Shown piece after piece: positions 1 through 7,533 of a DNA stretch of 36,525 nt (its first letter is position 1; each line of letters begins with the position of its first letter). The notes beneath the pieces are model-generated. The model did not search any database. It worked only from the letters and a program-made list of their open reading frames with translations, and was not told the DNA's origin. Location of the stretch: assembly GCA_031253625.1 (NCBI GenBank), contig JAIRVZ010000050.1:1-36525 (forward strand), written 5' to 3'. The position numbers and the translations under genes are program-made. This DNA is from Dysgonamonadaceae bacterium (GTDB lineage Bacteria; Bacteroidota; Bacteroidia; Bacteroidales; Azobacteroidaceae).

Positions 1-351
1 GTTTGAGATGATTTGTGCTTCTCCTGCAATTACTTCCACGTGTGCTTCCTGCATTTTTGTACGGACGCCTGCGTTGAGTTTCCGGATAACTTTATTTTTC
101 CGTTGGATGATTTTCGATAAATCAAAACTGGGATTATCGCAGTCAATGCCATATTTACCGGCATCTTTGATGGTTTGCAATACTTTAGCTGAATAAAGCA
201 GCGTCTTTGTCGGAACACATCCTTCATTCAGACAAACTCCGCCCAGCGCGTTTTTTTCGAATAGTATGGTTTTTAATCCGTTTTTTCCGGCAAGTTCGGC
301 AGCGGTGTATCCGGCGGGACCTCCTCCGATAATGACAACATCGTAATTCAT
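1..351 (-). CDS. lpdA: Dihydrolipoyl dehydrogenase, N-terminal part (cut by window edge)
   Basis: This is the first 117 codons of a flavoprotein disulfide reductase; the rest lies left of the window. The enzyme reoxidises dihydrolipoamide in 2-oxoacid dehydrogenase complexes or the glycine cleavage system, using FAD and NAD+ in the cytoplasm. Visible are the N-terminal FAD Rossmann motif VVIIGGGPAGYTAA at residues 5-18 and the redox-active disulfide motif GGVCLNEGCVPTK near residue 40 with its CxxxxC spacing, which is diagnostic of the lipoamide dehydrogenase/glutathione reductase family. The spacing and the VPTK sequence favour lipoamide dehydrogenase. The ATG at 349-351 follows a good -7 element on the same strand. 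It is divergent from nadB. The sub-function (which 2-oxoacid complex) cannot be told. Confidence 0.9.
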   Translation of the reverse strand, partial: MNYDVVIIGGGPAGYTAAELAGKNGLKTILFEKNALGGVCLNEGCVPTKTLLYSAKVLQTIKDAGKYGIDCDNPSFDLSKIIQRKNKVIRKLNAGVRTKMQEAHVEVIAGEAQIISN

Positions 352-375
352 AATTATTATGCTTATTTTATGGCT

Positions 376-407
376 CAAAGATATAAAAGTTTGTCTGATT
401 TCGTAAA
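376..407 (-). promoter_or_regulatory. Probable promoter of lpdA
   Basis: On the minus strand the -7 element TATCTTTG (376-383) matches the Bacteroidota consensus TAnnTTTG. A TTTA, one base off the -33 TTTG, lies 20 nt upstream (404-407). It would start transcription about 20 nt ahead of the lpdA ATG. Confidence 0.55.
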
Positions 408-424
408 TAAAGATCATTATTCAT

Positions 425-432
425 TAACTTTG
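425..432 (+). promoter_or_regulatory. -7 promoter element for nadB
   Basis: TAACTTTG matches TAnnTTTG perfectly. No clear TTTG is seen at the -33 spacing. The element sits about 27 nt before the nadB ATG and is back to back with the lpdA promoter. Confidence 0.45.
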
Positions 433-458
433 CACTCTATCATTGTCTCAATTGAATT

Positions 459-2030
459 ATGATACATAAATTTGATTTTCTCGTAATTGGTTCCGGCATT
501 GCAGGAATGAGTTTTGCCCTTAAAGTGGCCGATAAAGGTCGTGTTGCCATTATTTGCAAAACAACATTGGAAGATGCCAATACATTTTATGCCCAGGGGG
601 GGATTGCTTCGGTTACTGCGCCGATAGATGATTTTGAAAAGCATATCAAAGATACTTTGATTGCAGGCGACAACTGTAGCGATAAAGCGGTTGTTGAAAA
701 AGTTGTGAAAGAGGCACCTGCTCAAATAACTGAATTAATCAAGTGGGGTGTCGATTTTGACAAAGACGATAAAGGTAATTTCGATTTACACCGGGAAGGG
801 GGACATTCCGAGTTTCGCATATTGCACCATAAAGATGCTACCGGTGCTGAAATACAGAAAAGTCTGATTAACAGGATTAAAAATCATCCGAATATTGAGG
901 TGTTTGAGCATCATTTTGCTATAGAAATATTAACGCAACATCATTTGGGTGTGAAAATAACCCGGCAGATAGATAATATTGAATGTTATGGTGCTTATGT
1001 TTTAAATGAACGAACGAATATGATTCGTACTTTTTTAGCAAAAGTTACCATGATTGCGACCGGTGGTATAGGTAGTATTTATCAGACAACTACTAATCCT
1101 TTAGTTGCTACCGGTGATGGTATCGCTATGGTTTATCGAGCCAAGGGATATGTAAAAGACATGGAATTTGTACAGTTTCATCCTACGGCTTTATATAATC
1201 CGAAAGAGCGTCCGTCGTTTTTGATTACTGAGGCGATGCGTGGTTACGGAGCAGTATTGAGAACTAAATCGGGAACAGAGTTTATGCAGAAATACGATGA
1301 GCGGAAATCTCTTGCTCCACGCGATATTGTAGCCCGTGCAATCGATACGGAAATGAAAAATCGAGGGGATGATTTTGTTTACTTGGATGTTACTCATAAA
1401 GATGCGGAAGAAACCAAAAAGAATTTCCCCAATATATATGAAAAATGTCTGAACGACGGGATTGATATTACGAAAGATTATATACCCGTTGCGCCTGCTG
1501 CTCATTACTTGTGTGGAGGAATTGTTGTCGATTTGGACGGGCAATCAACCATTCGTCGTTTGTATGCAGCCGGAGAATGTTCGTGTACAGGTCTTCATGG
1601 GGCTAACCGGTTGGCTTCCAATTCTTTGATAGAAGCGGTGGTTTATGCCGATGCCGCAGCCAAACATGCGATTGCTCATATCGACAAATATCATTTTAGA
1701 GAAGATATCCCGATTTGGAATGATGCGGGGACTTCACTTCCGGAAGAAATGGTGTTGATTACGCAAAGTGTCAAGGAAGTTGGTACCATCATGTCGAGTT
1801 ATGTAGGTATTGTTCGTTCTAATCTTCGTTTGAAACGGGCGTTAGACCGTTTGGAAATTTTATACCGTGAAACGGAAAATCTTTTCATTCGTTCGGTAGT
1901 ATCGCGTGATATTTGCGAATTGCGTAATATAATTAATGTTAGCTATTTAGTGATAAAACAAGCCATGGCGAGGAAAGAAAGCCGCGGCTTGCATTATACA
2001 ATAGATTATCCTAATAAAAACCAATTATAA
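459..2030 (+). CDS. nadB: L-aspartate oxidase
   Basis: NadB oxidises L-aspartate to iminoaspartate with FAD, which is the first step of de novo NAD synthesis; iminoaspartate then goes to quinolinate synthase NadA. The 523-residue length is normal. The dinucleotide-binding motif GSGIAGMS is at residues 11-18. The succinate dehydrogenase/fumarate reductase flavoprotein signatures follow: FYAQGGIA near residue 44, HREGGHSEFRILH near 110, and the C-terminal AAGECSCTGLHGANRLASNS, where the family places substrate and FAD contacts. The EGGHS and GANRLASNSL arrangement favours NadB over SdhA/FrdA. nadE follows after 25 nt, so the first and last enzymes of the NAD pathway look co-transcribed; nadA and nadC are not in the window. 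Confidence 0.96.
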   Translation: MIHKFDFLVIGSGIAGMSFALKVADKGRVAIICKTTLEDANTFYAQGGIASVTAPIDDFEKHIKDTLIAGDNCSDKAVVEKVVKEAPAQITELIKWGVDFDKDDKGNFDLHREGGHSEFRILHHKDATGAEIQKSLINRIKNHPNIEVFEHHFAIEILTQHHLGVKITRQIDNIECYGAYVLNERTNMIRTFLAKVTMIATGGIGSIYQTTTNPLVATGDGIAMVYRAKGYVKDMEFVQFHPTALYNPKERPSFLITEAMRGYGAVLRTKSGTEFMQKYDERKSLAPRDIVARAIDTEMKNRGDDFVYLDVTHKDAEETKKNFPNIYEKCLNDGIDITKDYIPVAPAAHYLCGGIVVDLDGQSTIRRLYAAGECSCTGLHGANRLASNSLIEAVVYADAAAKHAIAHIDKYHFREDIPIWNDAGTSLPEEMVLITQSVKEVGTIMSSYVGIVRSNLRLKRALDRLEILYRETENLFIRSVVSRDICELRNIINVSYLVIKQAMARKESRGLHYTIDYPNKNQL

Positions 2031-2055
2031 TGAAGGTGTATTTTTTGAAACACAT

Positions 2056-3981
2056 ATGGAAAATTTTGGATTTATAAGAGTTGCCGCAGCAATTCCCGAG
2101 TTGAAAGTAGCCGACTGTTCTTTCAACAGGGAGAAAATGGAACGCCTGATACAAAAGGCGATTGAACAGGAAGTGCAGATTGTTTGTTTTCCTGAATTAT
2201 CTGTTACCGGTTATACCTGTGGAGATTTGTTTTTCCAACAATTACTATTGGAGCAAGCAGAATCAGAAATAGCCTGTTTGATAGAAACATTCGCTAACAG
2301 CAACATTATATTTATTGTTGGTGCTCCGGTTTCCGTAAACGGAAAATTGTTTAATTCTGCCCTTGTCTGTCAAGCTGGAAAAATTTTAGGAATCGTACCT
2401 AAAACTTATCTTCCGAACCACAACGAGTTTTCTGAAAAAAGATGGTTTGTTTCTGCCAAAGATTGCAAGGAAACAACAATCAAATATTCCGGACAAGAAG
2501 TTCCTTTCGGAGCAAATATTTTATTCGGAGATACATCGGCTGTTTTTGCCGTAGAAATATGTGAGGATTTATGGGTAACCTCTCCTCCAAGTTCGGAGCA
2601 TGCAGTGAATGGTGCACAAATTATCTTTAATCTTTCTGCAAATAATGAGTTGGCAGGTAAAAACGATTATTGGAAATCTTTGATTCAACAACAATCAGCT
2701 CGTTGCATTGCCGGTTATGTATATGCTTCTGCAGGATATGGAGAATCTACGACAGACGTTGTTTTCACAGGAAATGGCTTTATTTACGAAAACGGATATT
2801 TATTATCTTCTTCCAAAAGATTTACCTTTGAAGAACAATTGATTATAAGCGAAATTGATGTCGACAGACTGCGTTCTGACCGACAAAAAAATGCGCTGTT
2901 CGTTCCTGAAACAGCTAATAGTTACCGGAAAGTTAATGTCGAATTTTCACCGATAATCTATCAATCTACACTTACACGAGTTATAATCCCGAAACCGTTT
3001 CTTCTGGCTGAAACTGTATATAAAGGACGCTGTGAAGAAATTTTTTCCATTCAGATTGGAGGACTTGCAAAACGTTTGTTACACACGAAAGTAAATACCG
3101 CAGTTATAGGTGTTTCCGGAGGATTGGATTCTACGCTTGCACTTTTGGTTACAGTTAAAACATTCGACAAGCTAAAAATGCCGAGAAAAAATATTATCGG
3201 AATCACCATGCCCGGATTCGGTACCACCGGCAGAACCTACAATAATGCCCTGTCGTTGATGCAATCTTTAGGTATTACGATAAGGGAAATCAGTATTGTT
3301 GTAGCCTGCAAACAACATTTTGAAGACATCGGTCATGATATATCGGTTCACGATGCCACTTTCGAAAACACCCAAGCCCGCGAGCGTACACAAATCTTAA
3401 TGGATATAGCCAACCAAACAAATGGGTTGGTTGTCGGAACCGGAAATTTATCCGAATTAGCATTGGGGTGGGCAACTTACAATGGCGACCATATATCGAT
3501 GTATGGAGTGAATTCAGGAGTTCCCAAAACATTGGTCCGTCATTTGGTGAAATGGGCGGCAGAAACACAAGTCGATGAGCAATCGGCCGCGATTCTTTTG
3601 GATATTATTGACACTCCTGTTAGTCCGGAGTTACTTCCTGCCGACAGTAATGGCGATATTTCTCAAAAAACGGAAGATATTGTCGGTCCTTACGAACTGC
3701 ACGATTTCTTTTTATATTATGCTGTACGTTTCGGATTTTCTCCGCGAAAAATACTCTTTTTAGCTCAAAATGCTTTCAAAGACTCGTATACGGATGAAAT
3801 TATCCTGAAATGGATGGAGGTTTTCTTCCGTCGCTTTTTCAGTCAACAATTCAAACGCTCTTGTATGCCCGATGGACCAAAAATCGGTTCGGTCAATTTA
3901 TCTCCTCGCGGCAATTGGAAGATGCCGAGTGATGCAAGCAGCGCGCTTTGGCTAAAAGAAATTGAAAATATTAACCCCTAA
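2056..3981 (+). CDS. nadE: Glutamine-dependent NAD+ synthetase
   Basis: This two-domain enzyme amidates nicotinic acid adenine dinucleotide to NAD+ using ATP and glutamine. The N-terminal nitrilase-type glutaminase domain shows the catalytic triad Glu47 (FPELSVTGY), Lys116 (VPKTYLPN) and Cys169 (VEICEDLW). The C-terminal synthetase domain has the PP-loop SGGLDST at 354-360 and the downstream GTGNLSELALGW motif. At 641 residues it is the long glutamine-using type, not the ammonia-only type. The gene follows nadB closely. Its stop codon lies inside a C-rich repeat-like sequence (3975-3999) that is shared in type with a sequence inside the dehydrogenase gene at 22563. Confidence 0.96.
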   Translation: MENFGFIRVAAAIPELKVADCSFNREKMERLIQKAIEQEVQIVCFPELSVTGYTCGDLFFQQLLLEQAESEIACLIETFANSNIIFIVGAPVSVNGKLFNSALVCQAGKILGIVPKTYLPNHNEFSEKRWFVSAKDCKETTIKYSGQEVPFGANILFGDTSAVFAVEICEDLWVTSPPSSEHAVNGAQIIFNLSANNELAGKNDYWKSLIQQQSARCIAGYVYASAGYGESTTDVVFTGNGFIYENGYLLSSSKRFTFEEQLIISEIDVDRLRSDRQKNALFVPETANSYRKVNVEFSPIIYQSTLTRVIIPKPFLLAETVYKGRCEEIFSIQIGGLAKRLLHTKVNTAVIGVSGGLDSTLALLVTVKTFDKLKMPRKNIIGITMPGFGTTGRTYNNALSLMQSLGITIREISIVVACKQHFEDIGHDISVHDATFENTQARERTQILMDIANQTNGLVVGTGNLSELALGWATYNGDHISMYGVNSGVPKTLVRHLVKWAAETQVDEQSAAILLDIIDTPVSPELLPADSNGDISQKTEDIVGPYELHDFFLYYAVRFGFSPRKILFLAQNAFKDSYTDEIILKWMEVFFRRFFSQQFKRSCMPDGPKIGSVNLSPRGNWKMPSDASSALWLKEIENINP

Positions 3982-3999
3982 ATCCCCTAAAGAGGACTT
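3975..3999 (+). repeat. C-rich palindromic repeat overlapping the nadE stop
   Basis: Two CCCCTAAA-type units followed by a purine-rich AAGAGGACTT form an imperfect hairpin. The nadE TAA is its first TAA. The layout (C run, T, C run, AAAG, G run) matches the G-rich element at 22563-22601 read on the opposite strand. I recognise it as a type common between genes in Bacteroidota genomes. Confidence 0.5.
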
Positions 4000-4034
4000 G
4001 GATTGTAAAATACCCTAATAACAATTAAATCATC

Positions 4035-4757
4035 ATGAGCAACGAACAGAAAAAACCATGGTATGCTAAGCTTGGCGCTTGGTTGCCCAATCTCTCTTAC
4101 ATTGGCGTCTTAATAACTTTATTCATTATCATGATACAGGTTTTTTATGCGAGACGTTCCATGGTCGAGACGAGCGAATGGGAAAAAGCAAAAATGACTA
4201 TTGAAAACATTGAACGGTTTAAAAATAATTTAACTAAAACCAAAATATACAAAGCCGGAATATTGACGTTGGGAGATGGAGATAAACCTGATTACTCAAC
4301 TAAGGAAGGACAAGAGTATGCCGACACGTTATATGTGGTTTATCAATCACTTTTTTCCAACCAACAAGAAATGCTTAATGATCTCATTGAAACATTAGAT
4401 ATTATGAATACTTTTGCTTACCCGATAATTATGGGGTATGCAAGTGAAATAGGGTCATTTCAAAGTGCCATAAGAGAATATTATTGGTTAAGTAATTTTA
4501 TAATGCCTTATGCTTATGAGAATATACCTATCGGACATCATGCCAAACTTTTGTACAGACTATGGAGAGTTAGAGGTGAACAATTCTTTATAGATAGACA
4601 TGGTGTTGAATTTCTAGAACGCAACAAATACTTACTATTTTCTCCGGGAGATGAAATTACAGAAGAAACATTAAGACAATACGAGAAAAAATTAAATAAA
4701 GAATTGAAAAAAAGACAAAAAGAAATAGAGGTTTTCAGAAAAAACAGTTTGAAATAA
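4035..4757 (+). CDS. Membrane-anchored protein of unknown function
   Basis: I do not recognise this 240-residue protein with certainty. Residues about 18-40 form one strongly hydrophobic segment (YIGVLITLFIIMIQVFYA) followed by ARR, so the bulk probably faces the cytoplasm. The rest is helical, with aromatic-rich segments around residues 115-185 and a highly charged C-terminal tail (KKLNKELKKRQKEIEVFRK) likely to form a coiled coil. The overall plan, one N-terminal membrane helix and then a helical cytoplasmic domain, resembles the DUF4760-like group, but I cannot confirm that. It sits between nadE and folP with gaps of 53 and 18 nt, so it may be transcribed with them without sharing a role. 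It looks like an accessory gene inside a conserved block. Confidence 0.75.
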   Translation: MSNEQKKPWYAKLGAWLPNLSYIGVLITLFIIMIQVFYARRSMVETSEWEKAKMTIENIERFKNNLTKTKIYKAGILTLGDGDKPDYSTKEGQEYADTLYVVYQSLFSNQQEMLNDLIETLDIMNTFAYPIIMGYASEIGSFQSAIREYYWLSNFIMPYAYENIPIGHHAKLLYRLWRVRGEQFFIDRHGVEFLERNKYLLFSPGDEITEETLRQYEKKLNKELKKRQKEIEVFRKNSLK

Positions 4758-4775
4758 ATCAACAAAAATTCCGGA

Positions 4776-5612
4776 ATGCTTAAAGCAATCAATATAAAAG
4801 GCTCTCTAATGGATTTCTCCACACCAAAAGTGATGGGAATCCTGAATATTACACCCGATTCGTTTTTTGAAGGTAGCCGGAAACAAACAGAAGAAGAAAT
4901 CCGTAAACGAATAACACAAATAATCGAAGAGGGCGCAGATATAATCGACATCGGAGGATATTCTTCCCGCCCGAATGCCGCATTTGTGAGTGAAGAAGAA
5001 GAGATGCAGCGTTTGGATTATGCTTTGTCCATATTATTTGAAATGTACCCGGATGCTGTTGTTTCGGTAGATACTTTTCGTTCGGAAGTTGCTCGAAAAT
5101 GTGTCGAAAAATATGGAGTTGCCATAATCAATGATATTTCTGCCGGAAATCTTGATGATAAAATGTTTGATGTAGTGGCCGGATTAAAAGTTCCTTATAT
5201 TATCATGCACATGCAGGGAACACCTCAAACCATGATGCAATACACAACATATAATAACCTGATACAAGATATTTTTTTGTATTTTTCAGAAAAAATAAAT
5301 CAACTGCACCGAATGGGCGTTAATGATATTATTATCGATCCCGGTTTTGGTTTTAGCAAGACAACTAATCAAAACTATCAATTAATGAATAGTTTGGAAA
5401 TTTTTTGTACTTTTGAACTCCCGATTTTAGTCGGGATTTCACGAAAAAGAATGATTCGGAATATTCTCAATTGTTCTCCGGAAGAAAGTCTTAACGGAAC
5501 AACGGTTTTGAATACCTTGGCTTTGACAAAAAAAGCAAACATTCTTCGTGTACACGACGTAAAAGAAGCAGTTGAGGCAGTAAAACTATATATAGCAAGC
5601 GTTAATAATTAA
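4776..5612 (+). CDS. folP: Dihydropteroate synthase
   Basis: FolP joins p-aminobenzoate to 6-hydroxymethyl-dihydropterin diphosphate to make dihydropteroate, the sulfonamide-sensitive step of folate synthesis. The 278-residue TIM-barrel protein shows the family signatures in order: MGILNITPDSF near residue 20, DIGGYSSRP near 62, SVDTFR near 97, IINDISAG near 120, and IIDPGFGFSK near 185. The start at 4776 keeps the segment MLKAINIKGSLMDFS; the start at Met12 (4809) would still keep the barrel. cdaA follows after 3 nt, a pairing I know from other Bacteroidales, so the two are almost certainly co-transcribed. Confidence 0.95.
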   Translation: MLKAINIKGSLMDFSTPKVMGILNITPDSFFEGSRKQTEEEIRKRITQIIEEGADIIDIGGYSSRPNAAFVSEEEEMQRLDYALSILFEMYPDAVVSVDTFRSEVARKCVEKYGVAIINDISAGNLDDKMFDVVAGLKVPYIIMHMQGTPQTMMQYTTYNNLIQDIFLYFSEKINQLHRMGVNDIIIDPGFGFSKTTNQNYQLMNSLEIFCTFELPILVGISRKRMIRNILNCSPEESLNGTTVLNTLALTKKANILRVHDVKEAVEAVKLYIASVNN

Positions 5613-5615
5613 AAT

Positions 5616-6380
5616 ATGTATTTACATTTCGGAATAGAAGACGCCATAGATGTTCTCTTAGTAGCATTTTTCCTGTATAAAACTTACCGGTTGATGAAAG
5701 ATTCGGGAACGATTGCTATTTTCGTGGGTGTTTTGTCTTTTATTGCCGCATGGATTTTGGTTTCCCAAGTATTTGAAATGAGACTGATGGGTGCCATCAT
5801 GGATAAATTCATCAGTGTCGGATTTTTAGTATTGGTTATATTGTTTCAGGATGAAATCAGGCGGTTTCTTTTGATTTTGGGTTCTAACAAGGGATGGAAA
5901 TTCTTGACTAAACTTTTTAGTCCCAAGCCGAATCAAATTCAGGAAGACCTTTCTTATATTATGCCTATCGTGTTGGCATCCATGAATATGGCGAAATCTA
6001 AAACCGGGGCATTGATTGTCCTGCAACAAAAAGTGAACTTGGGACTTTATATCGAAACCGGTGAAATGCTGAATGCCGCATTAAGTTCCCGTCTCCTTGA
6101 AAATATATTCTTTAAAAATAGCCCGTTACATGACGGAGCAACTATTATTGCCGATAAAAAAATCAAAGCGGCAGCTTGTATATTGCCTGTTTCCCAACGA
6201 ACCGATATTCCGAAAGAATTGGGATTAAGGCATCGTTCGGCATTAGGAATCTCTCAAGAAACCGATGCTAAAGTGATTGTTGTTTCCGAAGAAACCGGAA
6301 AAATTTCACTGGCTTATAAATCCAAGTTACATATAGATTTAACCGGAGAAGAATTACAAAAATTATTGATTGCGCCCTGA
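5616..6380 (+). CDS. cdaA: Diadenylate cyclase (CdaA type)
   Basis: This makes the second messenger cyclic di-AMP from two ATP at the inner face of the cytoplasmic membrane. The 254-residue protein starts with hydrophobic segments (roughly residues 8-25, 30-52 and 60-80) and then has a DisA_N catalytic domain. The two hallmark motifs are present: DGA at 173-175 in SPLHDGATI, and RHRSA at 205-209. This N-terminal membrane plus DAC layout is CdaA/DacA and not DisA. In Bacteroidota c-di-AMP is linked to osmotic and envelope control. The stop codon TGA lies in the first hairpin of a repeat cluster (6374-6456). Confidence 0.94.
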   Translation: MYLHFGIEDAIDVLLVAFFLYKTYRLMKDSGTIAIFVGVLSFIAAWILVSQVFEMRLMGAIMDKFISVGFLVLVILFQDEIRRFLLILGSNKGWKFLTKLFSPKPNQIQEDLSYIMPIVLASMNMAKSKTGALIVLQQKVNLGLYIETGEMLNAALSSRLLENIFFKNSPLHDGATIIADKKIKAAACILPVSQRTDIPKELGLRHRSALGISQETDAKVIVVSEETGKISLAYKSKLHIDLTGEELQKLLIAP

Positions 6381-6456
6381 AAGGGCTTAGAGGTGGGTGG
6401 TGCATTCAAGTCCGCAGGGCGTTGCCCTACGCTATTGATGTAAGGCTTTCAGCCTT
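6374..6456. repeat. Cluster of three REP-like mini-hairpins between convergent genes
   Basis: Three short perfect hairpins lie in a row: GCCCT-GAA-AGGGC (6374-6386), AGGGC-GTT-GCCCT (6416-6428) and AAGGCT-TTC-AGCCTT (6442-6456). The first contains the cdaA stop and the third contains the nitroreductase stop, so the whole cdaA/nitroreductase junction is repeat sequence. The pattern is like the REP-type elements found in many Bacteroidota genomes. It may also act as a two-way terminator or mRNA stabiliser. Confidence 0.65.
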
Positions 6457-7192
6457 TATGAAACCCTTGCCTTTTCAATGTCTCCAATAGAACTTTCGAA
6501 AAATGCTCATTATCAGCTTTTTTATACCTTACATCTGTAAAAACCTGCGCTAAAGTTTCTTTGTGATTTTCTTTAATAAACTGATGATTTTCAGGCAACG
6601 ACTCTTTATTTGAATAATACGAGTCAATATCTTGAGGCTTGTAATCATTGTAAGTTTCGTGATGTACAAAAGATTCTATAGGCAAACGGTCGGGTTGAGG
6701 CGGAATTACTTCGGGATAGCCTAAAGTGATGGTAGTTACGGGAATCACAAATTTAGGCAATGCCAAAATATCGATGATTTTGTCGGGATTATAAGTCGTT
6801 GTTCCTAAATAACAAATGCCCAGACCTTTTTCTTCTGCAGCAACACAAAATGTTTGAGCGAAAAACAGCGCATCCATAGCAGCATTAAAAAATGATACGA
6901 AATTATCATATCCGGGAACGGCATTTCGCAATATGCACCATTTATTGAATCTGTTAAAATCAGCACAGATTGTTAACACAACGGGAGCCTGAGTTGCCAT
7001 CGGTTGATTGAAGTGAGCAGGAGCGAGCGTTGCTTTCATCGACTCGTCGCGAGTAACGATAACGCTATAAAGTTGCATGTTTCCGGTAGTGGATGTTCGG
7101 GCTGCAATTTCCAATAATTCATTCAACAACTTATCACTTACAGGTTTATCCGAGTATTTCCTGATAGTTCTTCTATTCTTTAATGACTTCAT
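6449..7192 (-). CDS. Nitroreductase family protein (FMN-dependent NAD(P)H oxidoreductase)
   Basis: This is a 247-residue member of the nitroreductase fold family, cytoplasmic FMN enzymes that reduce nitroaromatics, quinones or flavins with NAD(P)H. The N-terminal NRRTIRKYSDKPV is the usual FMN-phosphate-binding start. The central AAEEKGLGICYLGT and TITLGYPE segments are also typical, and the C-terminal extension of about 60 residues resembles NfsA/FRP-type members. I chose the ATG at 7192, not the TTG at 7216, because AGGGAAA lies just ahead of it and the -7 element at 7214-7221 overlaps the TTG. The C-terminal residues (GFHKG) and the stop come from the repeat cluster. The physiological substrate is unknown. 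Confidence 0.88.
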   Translation of the reverse strand: MKSLKNRRTIRKYSDKPVSDKLLNELLEIAARTSTTGNMQLYSVIVTRDESMKATLAPAHFNQPMATQAPVVLTICADFNRFNKWCILRNAVPGYDNFVSFFNAAMDALFFAQTFCVAAEEKGLGICYLGTTTYNPDKIIDILALPKFVIPVTTITLGYPEVIPPQPDRLPIESFVHHETYNDYKPQDIDSYYSNKESLPENHQFIKENHKETLAQVFTDVRYKKADNEHFSKVLLETLKRQGFHKG

Positions 7193-7213
7193 AGTTTCCC
7201 TTTTTATAGATTG

Positions 7214-7221
7214 CAAATGTA
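7214..7221 (-). promoter_or_regulatory. -7 promoter element of the nitroreductase gene
   Basis: TACATTTG on the minus strand fits TAnnTTTG exactly; no clear -33 TTTG is seen. It lies about 22 nt upstream of the ATG at 7192 and argues against a start further upstream. Confidence 0.45.
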
Positions 7222-7290
7222 AGCATATTAATTGGTGAAATCTTAGTTTTATCTATAAATTCTGATCATACCGATCTTAAAATCTTACAG

Positions 7291-7322
7291 AGGCGTCTCA
7301 CAAATAGTGAGGCGCCTTTTTT
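7291..7322 (+). terminator. Rho-independent terminator on the plus strand with no gene before it
   Basis: An 11-bp stem (AGGCGTCTCAC with GTGAGGCGCCT, one G-U pair) and a 5-nt loop are followed by six T. It is oriented rightward, yet the gene on its left is transcribed leftward and nrdJ starts 212 nt later. It therefore ends an unidentified rightward transcript, attenuates a longer nrdJ leader, or blocks read-through. Confidence 0.8.
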
Positions 7323-7368
7323 ACTATATTTCAAAATAAAAAAGCGATTTATTTTATCAAATTTCATT

Positions 7369-7446
7369 TTGGAAAACTTTTTTGTTAATTGAAATTTTTA
7401 AATATCTGATTTTGAGTGAATTAATTTTTAAATTGGAAAACTTTTT
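7369..7446 (+). repeat. Pair of 14-bp direct repeats upstream of nrdJ
   Basis: TTGGAAAACTTTTT occurs at 7369-7382 and again, identical, at 7433-7446, with starts 64 nt apart. The surroundings (7323-7475) are very AT-rich and hold no gene. The second copy ends 29 nt before the nrdJ -33 element, so the pair may be operator sites, but in such AT-rich sequence chance cannot be excluded. Confidence 0.5.
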
Positions 7447-7475
7447 AAAAAAATAAGATAAAAATTAGCATAATT

Positions 7476-7507
7476 TTTGGTTTTTTTAAAAGTAATTCGT
7501 AACATTG
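7476..7507 (+). promoter_or_regulatory. Promoter of nrdJ
   Basis: TTTG (7476-7479), a 20-nt spacer, then TAACATTG (7500-7507), one base off TAnnTTTG. The stretch CGTAACATTGCAC is identical to the one in the tRNA-Ser promoter at 20470-20501, which has the same spacing. Transcription would begin near 7513. Confidence 0.7.
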
Positions 7508-7533
7508 CACTCTCATTTCTGTTATGAGGGGAC

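Noticed and set aside
417-725. Minus-strand reading frame opposite the nadB start
   Set aside because: Antisense to a well-supported gene, with no family motif and no promoter; a shadow frame. The same holds for others, for example 9505-9927 and 19056-19472.
7291-7322. Terminator of the nitroreductase gene
   Set aside because: That gene is transcribed leftward, away from this site; the T run is on the other strand.
7323-7533. Cobalamin riboswitch ahead of nrdJ
   Set aside because: No B12 box or multi-stem structure seen; the sequence is simple AT-rich.
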